Shown here: positions 27,942 through 37,483 of the stretch, one piece after another
Position numbering within the stretch: the stretch's first letter is position 1
Layout: the number at the start of each line of letters is the position of its first letter
From: Algivirga pacifica
GTDB lineage: Bacteria > Bacteroidota > Bacteroidia > Cytophagales > Flammeovirgaceae
Direction: 5' to 3'
NCBI RefSeq assembly: GCF_039543525.1
Contig: NZ_BAABJX010000024.1
Span: 124,001 to 188,000 of the forward strand
DNA length: 64,000 nt
The notes under the pieces: generated by a model
What the model was told of the DNA's origin: nothing
The model's input: only the letters and a program-made list of their open reading frames with translations
Database searches by the model: none
Made by a program: the position numbers and the translations under genes

Positions 27942-29510
27942 TTAATCAACATCCCACCAAAGTGCCGTACCTGCGTGGTCGTCTCCACCAAGAGCCGATA
28001 CCCCTGCCTGATAAGCTGCAGCATTGTTTTCTGCTTCTTCTGGAGGATAAGGAAGACGAAGTGCTCCTTTCTCTGTATCCACTTTTCCACCACTCTTATT
28101 ATGAGCTACAGGGAATAGTTTAGGATATCCGGTACGACGAATCTCAGACCATGCTTCCATTCCCTCAGGGAAGTTAGCAATCCACTTCTGCGTGATGATT
28201 TTCTCTAATTTCTCTTCTGCAGAAGCTTCATCACTCCAAGCTACTGTTACCATACTAGGCGATGCGATATCATACGCCTCATTTTGAGGATCTGCATACG
28301 CTGCCGGCATAGAAGTCGCATCAGCAATGTACTCTGAAGCTCCTACTGCTCCTAGTTGATTGAAAGATGCTGTAATACCTGCCTCATATAGCTCCTGAGC
28401 AGAACCTCCTGCATTCCATCCTTTCACGGCAGCTTCCGCTCTCAAGAAATATACTTCCGCTGCATTCATTACTCTCAAAGGAGAATCCTTTCCACTGAAA
28501 CCAGGATTTACGTTTGAGTAATTTACGTAAGTTCCTGATCCTTTGTCTGGCAACTCAGCACCGTGACGGATACCTACATACTCTCCTACAGCACCACTTC
28601 CTTCTGCCGCTGGCGTAAAGTAGATAGAAAGACGAGGGTCATTCAAACCAAGTAGGTAAGAACCAATCGCCGCGTTCATTCTAGTATCACCCCATACTTG
28701 AGATACCTCTCCTAATGGGTTGTTGATCACTCCACCAGAAACCTGTGCTACATCACCATCTACGAATACACCTGAAGCGATTGCTTGCTCAGCATACTGC
28801 TTTGCTTTTGCAGGTGCTACGTTAGAGATACGCATTGCCAAACGTAGTTTCAATGAGTTGGCAAATTTCTTCCATGCTGCGAAATCGCCTTGGAAGAAGT
28901 CATCATTTGCTGAGAATGCCTGCAATGGGTCCTGATCTGCCTCCAATGCTGCGATTGCCTCATTTAACTCACTAAAGAAAGCATCATATACTGCCTCCTG
29001 AGAGTCATAAGTTGCTCCAGCCTCACCATATTGTGTATAAGGAATTGGTCCGTAAGCATCAGTTACCCTATGCATCCCTGCCACTTTCAAGATCAAGCCA
29101 ACTGCATATAGTTTAGGGCTGATCTTCTCTTTTGCTTGCTCCAAGCTATACGCAGGACCCATGATGTTCTCGTAAGCGACGTTAAACGCCCACCCGTTCC
29201 ATCCAAAGTCATAATGCGTATCGTTAGAGTTACCACGGAAAGGTGTTGGAGGTGCCAAGTACCCTGAGAATACATCCGCATTCAAGTTCTGAACGATTTG
29301 CCATTTCCAGTTAGACTCATCATAGTTGAAGTAAATCGAACGAGTCAACTGAGGGAAACTTACCATCGCAAACTGGAAATCACCTTCTAGTAACTCTTCG
29401 GTTACTGCGTAATCATCCGTGTTGATCTCCTGGAAGTCATCTGTACAAGCAGGTAGTAGAGAAGCTACTACAGCTGCTGGAAGCATATATTTTTTTATGA
29501 TATTTTTCAT
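27942..29510 (-). CDS. SusD/RagB-family nutrient-binding outer-membrane lipoprotein
   Basis: 522 residues from the second ATG (MKNIIKKYM). The lipobox LLPAC (about 18-22) predicts a lipid-anchored surface protein. The motif TDDFQEINTDDYAV just after the cysteine and the overall pattern fit the SusD-like_2 group (PF12771 type) rather than classical SusD. It would capture glycan on the cell surface and cap the SusC channel encoded 21 bp upstream. Substrate is inferred as GlcNAc-containing glycan from the GH20 neighbour. Confidence 0.9.
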   Translation of the reverse strand: MKNIIKKYMLPAAVVASLLPACTDDFQEINTDDYAVTEELLEGDFQFAMVSFPQLTRSIYFNYDESNWKWQIVQNLNADVFSGYLAPPTPFRGNSNDTHYDFGWNGWAFNVAYENIMGPAYSLEQAKEKISPKLYAVGLILKVAGMHRVTDAYGPIPYTQYGEAGATYDSQEAVYDAFFSELNEAIAALEADQDPLQAFSANDDFFQGDFAAWKKFANSLKLRLAMRISNVAPAKAKQYAEQAIASGVFVDGDVAQVSGGVINNPLGEVSQVWGDTRMNAAIGSYLLGLNDPRLSIYFTPAAEGSGAVGEYVGIRHGAELPDKGSGTYVNYSNVNPGFSGKDSPLRVMNAAEVYFLRAEAAVKGWNAGGSAQELYEAGITASFNQLGAVGASEYIADATSMPAAYADPQNEAYDIASPSMVTVAWSDEASAEEKLEKIITQKWIANFPEGMEAWSEIRRTGYPKLFPVAHNKSGGKVDTEKGALRLPYPPEEAENNAAAYQAGVSALGGDDHAGTALWWDVD

Positions 29511-29531
29511 AATCAATTAATAGGGTTTTAG

Positions 29532-32492
29532 TTAAAAACTAAACTTAACGTTCATACCTACACTTCTTGTTGCAGGGATTCCGAAGAAGTCCAATCCTTG
29601 CATACCGTTACCTGCTGAAGGTGTGATATCTGGATCATAAGGAGCATTGTTGTAGAAGAAGAACAAGTTTCTACCTACTGCTGAGATCGTCAGGTCTTTG
29701 AACGCTCCTGCCTCAGGGAATGTGTATGAAAGCGATACTTCTCTCAATCTAACGTTTGTAGCATCATACATGTAGTTGGCTGTTACACCGTCACGTCCTG
29801 CAGTTTTAGCCATCAACGCCTCAGCATCAAACTCTTGTCCATCAATTGTTACCGTAGAACCTTGTGCATCATACCATGCTTGAGAAGTTTGTCTGTCGTC
29901 CATGATTGCTTGCGTGAATGACATTACCTCACCACCGAACTTACCGTCAACCAAGATATTTGCCGTAAAGTTGTTCACTTTCAAGGTATTGTTCCAACCT
30001 AGGATAAAGTCAGGGTTAGGGTTACCTAGCAACACAGGAGTGTTTGTACCATTTGGCAATCCATCCTCTCCAATCACTAATGCACCGTTCTCATCTCTCT
30101 CATAGTCAAATCCGTAGATATCACCGAATGAACCCGATTTCTCCACACCTAACGAATAACCTGCATTACTTCCATCTGTTATAAATTCAGTCTTTTCTCC
30201 ACTATCTTCAAACAGAGCAAGAATTGTATTTACGTTTCTAGAAAAGTTCAACGTTGTACTCCAAGTAAGATTTCCAGTAGATACCGGCACTGCAGTCAGT
30301 GCGATCTCAACACCTTCATTTTGAACATCACCCGCATTAATATACTGCTGAGAGTAAGCAAACCCTGCAGGAGCATCTATTCTCAATAACTGATTTTTCG
30401 TGTTGGTCTTATAGTAAGATGCATCTACATAGAATACTCCGTTATAAAGTTCCAACTCAGCACCCAATTCGATAGAAGATGAAAGCTCAGGAACAATATC
30501 AGCAAACGGCCCTACAATTGCTCTTTCTGGACTACCAGTGACAGGGTTCATCGTATAATTTTGATTAGTTATTCCAATTGGCACATCATTACCCAATACT
30601 GTATAAGCACCTCTTACTTTCGCCAAAGAAATCGCATCTGGAAGGGTTACCATTTTGTTTACTACCGCTGTCAAACCTACTGAAGGGTAGAAGTAGCTAT
30701 TGTTTTCTGCTGGAAGGGTAGAAGACCAGTCATTTCTACCTGTCAAATCCAGGTAAACCATTTCTTTGAATCCTACTTGAGCAGTACCGAATACAGACTG
30801 CACTTGCTTTCCGTACTGAGAGTAAACAACCTTAGAGCTTGTCAAACCTGCAGGAGAGAAGAAGTTAGGGAAAGTAAGTCCTTTGTTACCTGAGTCAACT
30901 TTCTTCAAGTTATAATCCTCTGTTCTAATTGCTGTACCTACTGCTGCTGAAATTGCGATATCACCAAATGTCTTGTTGTAGTTCAACATTGCCTCACCGT
31001 ATGCCTGGCTCAACTCATAGTCATCTCTGTAGTAAGCACCATTCGTACTTGCTTTCACAGTGTTGGAAGAAGCATATACTTTACGCTCCCAAACATCCGC
31101 AGTGTTATCCAATGATACACGACCTCTTAAAGATAATGCCTCACTAAATTTCCAGCTTGCTGTTCCTGCTACGATAAAACGCTTTCTAGTTTCCTCAGCC
31201 ATGTTTCTGTTCAACACCCAGTATGGGTTGTCTGTCAAGTACTGCGTATCACCAGTATATGCCCAGTTCTGAACATTAATATTTCTGTTAGGATCAAATA
31301 CCTCATAAGTTTCCATATCCGAAATATTTGCTCTTCTTGGAGAAAGCAAAGCACTTGCAATAGCATTGTATGGAGTACCTACACCTGGTCTGTTTTGTGC
31401 AGACTGGTCGATATAGTTTACGGAAGAGCTCAATGTCAAACGATCATCGAAAAGACTTCCCGTCTGACGAACTGTAAAGTTATTTTTAGAGAACTCATTG
31501 GTAGGAAGAACACCTTGTGCTGTAGTGTTCGCATAAGAGAAATAAAGTTGTGTTTTATCTCCACCATGTGTTGCTGAAATCGCATTAACGAATGTCAATC
31601 CTGATTGGTAGAAATCCTCAGCTGTCAATGCGTTTGCATTCTCAACTAAACTACCGCTCTCATCCTTATAGAATTTCGTCATTTCAGGAAGCAACATTGG
31701 CATGTCTGCTGTGAAGTTAGAAGAGAAGTTTACCTTAGAAACACCCTTCATTCCTTTCTTTGTTGTAATCAATACAACACCGTTAGCTGCTTGAGAACCA
31801 TAAAGTGCAGAAGCCGCAGCACCTTTCAATACGTTGATGCTCTCAATATCTTCTGGGTTAAGGTTAGAGATACCATCACCACCGTCACGACCAGCATCTT
31901 CCAAAGCGTTTGCTTGTGTGGCACCTGAACCAGCCAAAGGAATTCCATCTACTACATAAAGAGGAGAGTTGCTTCCTGATACTGAACGGTTACCTCTAAG
32001 GTTTACCTTTACAGAACCACCTGCACCAGAACCACTTCTTGAGATTTGAAGACCTGCCACTCTACCAGAAAGGCTGTTCATCAAGTTAGGATCTTTCACG
32101 TTTGTCAACTCCTCAGCTTTTACTTCCTGAGTAGAGTAAGTCAAACTCTCTGCGCTTCTCTCGATACCCATTGCTGTCACTACCACTTCTTCCAACTGCT
32201 CCGTATCTGCCTCTAAAGCAACATTAAAAGTTGTCTTATTACCAACAATAACTTTCTGGGATACATACCCTACATAAGAGAATACCAATACGGCATCATC
32301 TCCTACTTTCAAGGTAAACTTACCATCAAAATCTGTTGTGGTACCTGTAGATGTTCCATCAATTCTGATGTTTACACCCGGTAGTGGAGCGCCAGATACT
32401 TCTTTTACTTGACCACTCACTACCCTGTCCTGCGCCCATGCGCCAAACGTGATTAGCATTGCACCAATCAACGAAAGTAATTTCATTTTCAT
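29532..32492 (-). CDS. SusC/RagA-family TonB-dependent outer-membrane transporter
   Basis: 986 residues. There is a signal peptide ending GAWAQ, then a carboxypeptidase-D regulatory-like domain (about 24-100) with the VSGAPLPGVNIRIDGTSTG pattern. The plug contains NLRGNRSVSGSNSPLYVVDGIPL-type residues and ends INVLKGAAASALYGSQAANGVVLITTKKG in consensus, followed by a 22-strand barrel with an aromatic C-terminus (VGMNVKFSF). It imports oligosaccharides with TonB energy. It is the first gene of the susC-susD unit and diverges from the LytS/LytTR pair. Confidence 0.95.
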   Translation of the reverse strand: MKMKLLSLIGAMLITFGAWAQDRVVSGQVKEVSGAPLPGVNIRIDGTSTGTTTDFDGKFTLKVGDDAVLVFSYVGYVSQKVIVGNKTTFNVALEADTEQLEEVVVTAMGIERSAESLTYSTQEVKAEELTNVKDPNLMNSLSGRVAGLQISRSGSGAGGSVKVNLRGNRSVSGSNSPLYVVDGIPLAGSGATQANALEDAGRDGGDGISNLNPEDIESINVLKGAAASALYGSQAANGVVLITTKKGMKGVSKVNFSSNFTADMPMLLPEMTKFYKDESGSLVENANALTAEDFYQSGLTFVNAISATHGGDKTQLYFSYANTTAQGVLPTNEFSKNNFTVRQTGSLFDDRLTLSSSVNYIDQSAQNRPGVGTPYNAIASALLSPRRANISDMETYEVFDPNRNINVQNWAYTGDTQYLTDNPYWVLNRNMAEETRKRFIVAGTASWKFSEALSLRGRVSLDNTADVWERKVYASSNTVKASTNGAYYRDDYELSQAYGEAMLNYNKTFGDIAISAAVGTAIRTEDYNLKKVDSGNKGLTFPNFFSPAGLTSSKVVYSQYGKQVQSVFGTAQVGFKEMVYLDLTGRNDWSSTLPAENNSYFYPSVGLTAVVNKMVTLPDAISLAKVRGAYTVLGNDVPIGITNQNYTMNPVTGSPERAIVGPFADIVPELSSSIELGAELELYNGVFYVDASYYKTNTKNQLLRIDAPAGFAYSQQYINAGDVQNEGVEIALTAVPVSTGNLTWSTTLNFSRNVNTILALFEDSGEKTEFITDGSNAGYSLGVEKSGSFGDIYGFDYERDENGALVIGEDGLPNGTNTPVLLGNPNPDFILGWNNTLKVNNFTANILVDGKFGGEVMSFTQAIMDDRQTSQAWYDAQGSTVTIDGQEFDAEALMAKTAGRDGVTANYMYDATNVRLREVSLSYTFPEAGAFKDLTISAVGRNLFFFYNNAPYDPDITPSAGNGMQGLDFFGIPATRSVGMNVKFSF

Positions 32493-32682
32493 ATTTATTT
32501 GGATAGGGTTTGATTAATAGGCAAAGTGCCTAGAAAACATTTTAATATTATTCTGTGAGGGTAAATGTATAGAAGACACTTAACAAATATTAATATATTA
32601 GCTAAACGACATGATTTCTGGGCTAAATGACAAAACCAAGAAGACAAAGTGCATTTAAGTGTGAAAAAATTGTAAAAAAGCG

Positions 32683-32690
32683 TACTTTTG
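32683..32690 (+). promoter_or_regulatory. candidate -7 box of the LytS/LytTR operon
   Basis: TACTTTTG matches TAnnTTTG. The same octamer occurs at 53204 (plus) and on the minus strand at 8128, 22876 and 37066. No clear -33 box is seen. The leader would be about 170 nt. Confidence 0.4.
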
Positions 32691-32870
32691 ACACGGGTCA
32701 TCTAATAATATTCATTCTCAGGGAGAAAGCATCTAAATAGGAGGTAACGGGCTAACTGCCTATTCAATGAAAACATCAACTTTACTGTGCTATATCCTAT
32801 AACTATGAAGACTGACCTTATCTCTATACCGTTATATTCCGTTACTCCGAAAATTACTTACAATAAGATT

Positions 32871-33929
32871 ATGAAGCTTAAAGAGCGTCACGTTACATAC
32901 CATATCCTATTCTGGATCGTATACTTCACGCTGAACACCTTGAGGTGGGGGGCTTACTTTAATTCTTACAGTTATTCTTTTAACTCTAACCTTCTGGGAT
33001 TTTCCATACATATTTCCCTGGCGTACTTTCATGCCTATTTTTTACTGCCCAAGTTTATTCCTAACAAAAAATATGGATTATATGTACTCTCCTTGTTGAG
33101 CTCATTAGCCGTGATGCTCTCATTGAAGTTAGTCCTGACCTATTTATTTATTAATCAAAATGTATGGCCAGAGGCTTCCTCTCAACAGCAGATTCTTGGA
33201 TTCAGTCACGTGATGGAGTTGGTACTGGGGGAACTATACGTTATGGGGATCACAACATCCATCAAACTAACTATTGATTGGATACAGCAGCAGCAAAAAA
33301 ATAGAGCTTTGGAGCGACAGCAAATGGAAACGGAATTGAACTTATTGAAATCTCAAATCCAACCCCATTTCTTTTTCAACACCTTAAATAACTTGTATTC
33401 CCTTACACTGGTGAACTCTCCTATGGCCTCAGAAACGGTACTAAAGCTATCGGAACTGATGAGCTATATGCTGTACCAGAAAAAACAAAAAGTAGCTTTA
33501 TCGGAGGAAATACGTTACATACAACATTACCTTGATCTGGAAAAGCTTCGCTTTGGCAACCGCCTAAAACTTGATTTTGAGATTAATGGTGATCTAAGTG
33601 CCTACGAAGTGACACCATTGATTTTTTTACCTTTTATCGAAAACACCTTCAAACATGGCACTAAAAACAGAATAAACAATATAAACATTAACATGAAATT
33701 GGATTTAACCAAAAAAAGTATAACTTTTACTTGTGAAAATCCTATTCCATCAAAAACTAATGAACACGCATTCCTAGAGGCTAACACCAACAGTAGTTTT
33801 ATCAAGGGTGGCCTAGGTATACAGAACGCCAAAAGGCGTTTGGATTTACTTTATTCCGATAAATATGAGTTGGACATCAGCGAATCGTCCGACATCTATA
33901 AGGTTACACTAAAACTTCCGTCTACATGA
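32871..33929 (+). CDS. LytS/YehU-type sensor histidine kinase
   Basis: The start is chosen at MKLKERHVTYHILFW, directly before the first helix, giving 352 residues; the frame is open to an ATG at 32787. Four transmembrane helices occupy residues about 8-140. A coiled segment (QQQQKNRALERQQME) leads to the His_kinase domain with the phospho-acceptor motif QIQPHFFFNTLNNL and then an HATPase_c domain with PFIENTFKHG and GGLGIQNAKRRL. The stop overlaps the response-regulator start (ATGA at 33926-33929), which pairs the two tightly. It diverges from susC, so it may control that locus. Confidence 0.93.
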   Translation: MKLKERHVTYHILFWIVYFTLNTLRWGAYFNSYSYSFNSNLLGFSIHISLAYFHAYFLLPKFIPNKKYGLYVLSLLSSLAVMLSLKLVLTYLFINQNVWPEASSQQQILGFSHVMELVLGELYVMGITTSIKLTIDWIQQQQKNRALERQQMETELNLLKSQIQPHFFFNTLNNLYSLTLVNSPMASETVLKLSELMSYMLYQKKQKVALSEEIRYIQHYLDLEKLRFGNRLKLDFEINGDLSAYEVTPLIFLPFIENTFKHGTKNRINNININMKLDLTKKSITFTCENPIPSKTNEHAFLEANTNSSFIKGGLGIQNAKRRLDLLYSDKYELDISESSDIYKVTLKLPST

Positions 33930-34681
33930 AAATAAAATGTCTTATTGTGGATGATGAACCACTTGCTATACAAGTTATAGAGACCTATTTAAAAAACTTA
34001 CAGGAATTTGAAATAGTCTCCTCATGCAATACTGCAGTAGAGGCACTCAATATTCTACAAAATCAAAAGATTGACCTACTTTTTTTGGACATCAACATGC
34101 CCATGCTCAATGGTTTGGAACTCTTAAAAACCTTGGACAAAGGACCTGAAGTCATTCTTACAACTGCCCACAGAGAATATGCCCTAGAGGGGTTTGACCT
34201 CTCTGTTGTGGACTATCTACTGAAACCTATTTCATTTCAACGCTTTCTCAAAGCGGTCAATAAGGTCAATCGGGTAATACACCTTAACAGTCTGGAGAAG
34301 TATAAAAACAATACTCCCGTTATCAACTCCAACTTCAATAAACAGCCTTCTTCTCGTCCCCATATATTCTTAAAGGTCGACAAGAAGATGGTCAAGGTTT
34401 ATCTGGATGAAATTCTCTATATCGAAAGTTTGAAGGATTATATTCGAGTATTCACAGAACAAGAAGACCTGATCGTTCATCAGACCTTGAGCAAGATCGT
34501 AGAGATGCTTCCTTCTGAAGAGTTTATTCGTATTCACCGCTCCTTTGCCGTAGCATTGCGCAAAGTCTCTGCGATTGAAGGAAATCAAGTAGAAGTGAAA
34601 GGAAAAGCCTTGCCAATTGGAAGACTTTATCAGCAGAATGTAAAAGAAGCCATTTACAAACGAAGTGTAGCGAGTGCCTAG
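33926..34681 (+). CDS. LytTR-family response regulator
   Basis: 251 residues. The receiver domain has the acidic pair Asp-9/Asp-10, the phospho-acceptor Asp-55 in LFLDINMPM, Thr in TTAHR and Lys in YLLKP. Residues about 148-245 form a LytTR DNA-binding domain (KVDKKMVKVYLDEILYIES, FIRIHRSFAV, LPIGRLY). It would be phosphorylated by the overlapping LytS-type kinase and bind direct repeats in promoters. A family A palindrome starts at the base after the stop. Confidence 0.94.
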   Translation: MKIKCLIVDDEPLAIQVIETYLKNLQEFEIVSSCNTAVEALNILQNQKIDLLFLDINMPMLNGLELLKTLDKGPEVILTTAHREYALEGFDLSVVDYLLKPISFQRFLKAVNKVNRVIHLNSLEKYKNNTPVINSNFNKQPSSRPHIFLKVDKKMVKVYLDEILYIESLKDYIRVFTEQEDLIVHQTLSKIVEMLPSEEFIRIHRSFAVALRKVSAIEGNQVEVKGKALPIGRLYQQNVKEAIYKRSVASA

Positions 34682-34829
34682 TTGCTGTTGATGATGTTTA
34701 ATTGAGTTTCACTCGTTCATGATGTTTAGTTGAATTGTTGATTGAAAAATGTAGTAACGTTCAGTCAACAACTCAACTCAGCTCACGGAAGACGAAACTC
34801 AAGACGCCATGTAACGGATTCAACAAAGT
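34682..34829. repeat. palindromic intergenic repeat, family A copy 4 (degenerate)
   Basis: It shares ATGATGTTTAATTG, a GAG-TTTC-ACTC mini hairpin, GTTCATGATGTTTAGTTGAA and an ATGGCGTCTTGA block (reverse strand) with copy 2 at 7290. The inverted repeat is only partly kept. It starts directly after the response-regulator stop. Confidence 0.65.
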
Positions 34830-34831
34830 CT

Positions 34832-35164
34832 TTATAGGTAGGTTCGAAAAGCCGCAAAAGGACGACGAGACAAATAGCTTAAATCTTTTTCCTGTTCATA
34901 GGCTTCCCGCTCAAAGCAGATATTACGATAGGCTTCATAACGATTTCTGTACTTCCACAGATTATAATAGTAGTTAAGGAGATAAAGCACATAAAAAGGA
35001 ATCACGAGTAATTCCCGTTGCTGACGGATATGAATATACTCGTGATTCATAATGACAGGATCTGCCTTTATTTTTTTGTCTCGAACGATAATGAAGGGGT
35101 AAAGTGTAATTCCTAGTATTCCCCAAAGGTTACAAAAACGCTTACTTACAATAACAATTGGCAT
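34832..35164 (-). CDS. small membrane protein with HExxH motif
   Basis: 110 residues. Two hydrophobic segments (about 10-26 and 52-68) flank the motif NHEYIHIRQQRE, in which H-E-Y-I-H matches a zincin HExxH site. A Glu in FEREAY about 35 residues later could be the third ligand. I recognise the pattern from short Bacteroidota hypothetical proteins but no function is established. It might be a minimal M48/M56-like peptidase or a dead relative. It is a single gene 57 bp beyond the ABC transporter stop, on the same strand. Confidence 0.65.
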   Translation of the reverse strand: MPIVIVSKRFCNLWGILGITLYPFIIVRDKKIKADPVIMNHEYIHIRQQRELLVIPFYVLYLLNYYYNLWKYRNRYEAYRNICFEREAYEQEKDLSYLSRRPFAAFRTYL

Positions 35165-35220
35165 AGTATAGGGCTAAGTTGATTGGTTATCGCTAACAAG
35201 CGATAACCAATCAATAATTA

Positions 35221-36996
35221 CTATTCACGCTCAGTAGCATGCTTGTACTGCACCTCATATAAGTTGGCATAGAAGCCTCCTTTTTGCAATAACTCATCGT
35301 GAGATCCTACTTCCTTGATCTCCCCATGATCTAATACAATAATCTTATCTGCATTTTTGATGGTTGCCAGACGGTGAGCAATCGCAATAGACGTTCTGCC
35401 TTTCATCATACGCTCTACGGCTTTCTGAATCATCTCTTCCGTTTCGCTATCTACAGAAGAAGTTGCTTCATCCAGAATCAAGAGCTTTGGATCATACACC
35501 ATTGTTCTAACAAAAGAAATCAATTGTCTTTGTCCAACCGATAAGGTCGCCCCTCTTTCCATCACGTTATAATCCAGCTGTCCTGGCAACTGCTTAATAA
35601 AGGTATCTGCCCCAACCAATTCAGCTGCTTCCATGATTTGCTCATCGGTAATATCCTTATTTCCTAAGGTAATATTTTCTCGTATAGACGAAGAGAATAA
35701 AAATACATCTTGCAGTACCAACCCAATATGTCCCCTCAAGCTTTCCAGTTTATAACTACGAATATCTTTCCCATCTATATAGATATTGCCTGACGTAATT
35801 TCATAAAAACGATTAATCAGATTAATAATCGAGGATTTTCCAGCCCCCGTAGCGCCAACAAAAGCAATAGAGTCTCCTGCTTTCATTTCAAAGGAAACAT
35901 CTTTTAATACCTTTGTTTCTCCATCATAAGCGAAATGAACATGATCAAACTGCACTTCTCCTTTCATATCCTCCAATAGCTCTGTTCCTTCATCTTTAAT
36001 GAACTCCTCTGTATCCAATATTTTCAAGACACGGTCAGAACTTACAATCCCCATCTGTAGGGTGTTAAAGCGATCTGCAATCATACGGATAGGACGGAAA
36101 AACAAGGAAATATACATAATAAAGGAAACAAGAACCCCTAACGTAATTTCTTCATTCAACACTTCTCTAGCGCCATACCACACCAATAGACCTGTTCCTG
36201 TAGCAGCAATCACCTCTGCTACGGGGTAGTAAATAGAATAATACTTTACTGTGCGAAGTTGTGCTTTCTTATGCTCTATGTTGATATCCTTAAACTTATC
36301 GTATTCTCTATCTTCACTATTGAAGATCTGTACGATATTCATTCCCGTAATATGTTCCTGAACATAAGTATTCAGGTTGGACACAGCTGTACGTACTTCG
36401 TTAAAAGCATCCTTTATTTTATTCTTAAAGATATACGTTGCTCCGATCAAAATCGGTAATGTCGCTAAACTGACCAATGTCAATCGCCAATCGGTATAAA
36501 GCATTACAGCCAAAATGAAGAAAAGCTGCAATAAATCGCCCATCAAAGCTGCGAGTCCATTGGTAAATACTTCCGAAAGTGTTTCAATATCAGATACTGC
36601 ACGGGTTACCAAACGTCCTATAGGTGTTTGATCATAGTAACGCAGTTTTAGTTTTAATAAGTGCCTATACAAAACCACTCGCATATCCCTAATCACATAC
36701 TGCCCAATCCAACCTGAGAGGTAAGTATGTGAAAACTGTACCAGTGATTGTACCAATGCCATCGCAATCAATAAGAGGGTCATTTTCCCTAAACCATCCA
36801 GATCACCAACAACGATATAATTATCAATAGTTTGTTCAATTAGGTAGGGTCTAACTGGAGCTAATACTCCCAACAAAACAGTCAAAAAAACCAGTAAAGA
36901 AAAATGCCCTGTGTAGGGCTTAATAAATTTGGAGATCCTTTTAAGGACCTGCCCGTCAAATATATTTCCGCTATTGTGAAATTCTTTCGAACTCAT
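35221..36996 (-). CDS. ABC exporter, MsbA/ABCB-like half transporter
   Basis: 591 residues. A six-helix transmembrane domain (about 30-315) is fused to an ATPase with Walker A GATGAGKS (381-388), Q-loop LVLQDVFLF, signature LSVGQRQL, Walker B LLILDEATSS and switch His in IAHRLAT. As a homodimer it would export lipid, drug or peptide from the inner membrane; in Bacteroidota this type is often annotated as lipid A/multidrug exporter. No substrate clue comes from the neighbours. Tandem TACTTTTG/TACCTTTG boxes (complement of 37066-37081) are candidate promoter elements. Confidence 0.92.
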   Translation of the reverse strand: MSSKEFHNSGNIFDGQVLKRISKFIKPYTGHFSLLVFLTVLLGVLAPVRPYLIEQTIDNYIVVGDLDGLGKMTLLLIAMALVQSLVQFSHTYLSGWIGQYVIRDMRVVLYRHLLKLKLRYYDQTPIGRLVTRAVSDIETLSEVFTNGLAALMGDLLQLFFILAVMLYTDWRLTLVSLATLPILIGATYIFKNKIKDAFNEVRTAVSNLNTYVQEHITGMNIVQIFNSEDREYDKFKDINIEHKKAQLRTVKYYSIYYPVAEVIAATGTGLLVWYGAREVLNEEITLGVLVSFIMYISLFFRPIRMIADRFNTLQMGIVSSDRVLKILDTEEFIKDEGTELLEDMKGEVQFDHVHFAYDGETKVLKDVSFEMKAGDSIAFVGATGAGKSSIINLINRFYEITSGNIYIDGKDIRSYKLESLRGHIGLVLQDVFLFSSSIRENITLGNKDITDEQIMEAAELVGADTFIKQLPGQLDYNVMERGATLSVGQRQLISFVRTMVYDPKLLILDEATSSVDSETEEMIQKAVERMMKGRTSIAIAHRLATIKNADKIIVLDHGEIKEVGSHDELLQKGGFYANLYEVQYKHATERE

Positions 36997-37483
36997 AGAG
37001 TTTATATCAATGGTTGAAGATGTTATGTATCATGAGGTACTGTAGCACCTAACATCAAAGTATAACAAAAGTACAAAGGTATTGTTCAGGAAGGGATATA
37101 TCATGAATTCTTATAAAAAACTCTTTGAATAAGCCCAAACATAAAAAATAGTGTACTATTAACACTTTAATTTTTAATAAATATATATTTCGATAGTACC
37201 GCCATATTTAAAACATTCATTCTTGTACATGATGTTAACCAATACTTTTCATTTAAAAGTCCTTCCATTACCAAAAAATCAACCAAATCTACTTTACTTC
37301 CTTTAAAAAAGGAATGCAATAAAAATGGAATATTTCAATTACATTTGTTCACCAATTCTTGTTAATCATTCGGTAATCAAGGGATTACCATGATCTGGTA
37401 TTAATCAAAATCACCGAACTGCGGCAAGGACTTACCAACTAAATCAAAGCAAACTTAATTGCCGCATTAAAGCGCACTATACA
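36997..37483. other. divergent regulatory region between the ABC exporter and leucine dehydrogenase
   Basis: 487 bp without a gene. Visible elements are the minus-strand -7 boxes at 37066-37081, a plus-strand TACATTTG at 37340-37347, an inverted repeat GGTAATC/GATTACC (37372-37378 and 37383-37389), and TGCGGCAA/TTGCCGCA (37420-37427 and 37459-37466) just before the dehydrogenase start. Confidence 0.5.

Noticed and set aside
32493..32540. Copy of the 33-nt block of 55312 in the susC leader
   Set aside because: Only loose AT-rich similarity (ATTAATCAAACCC); not a true match.
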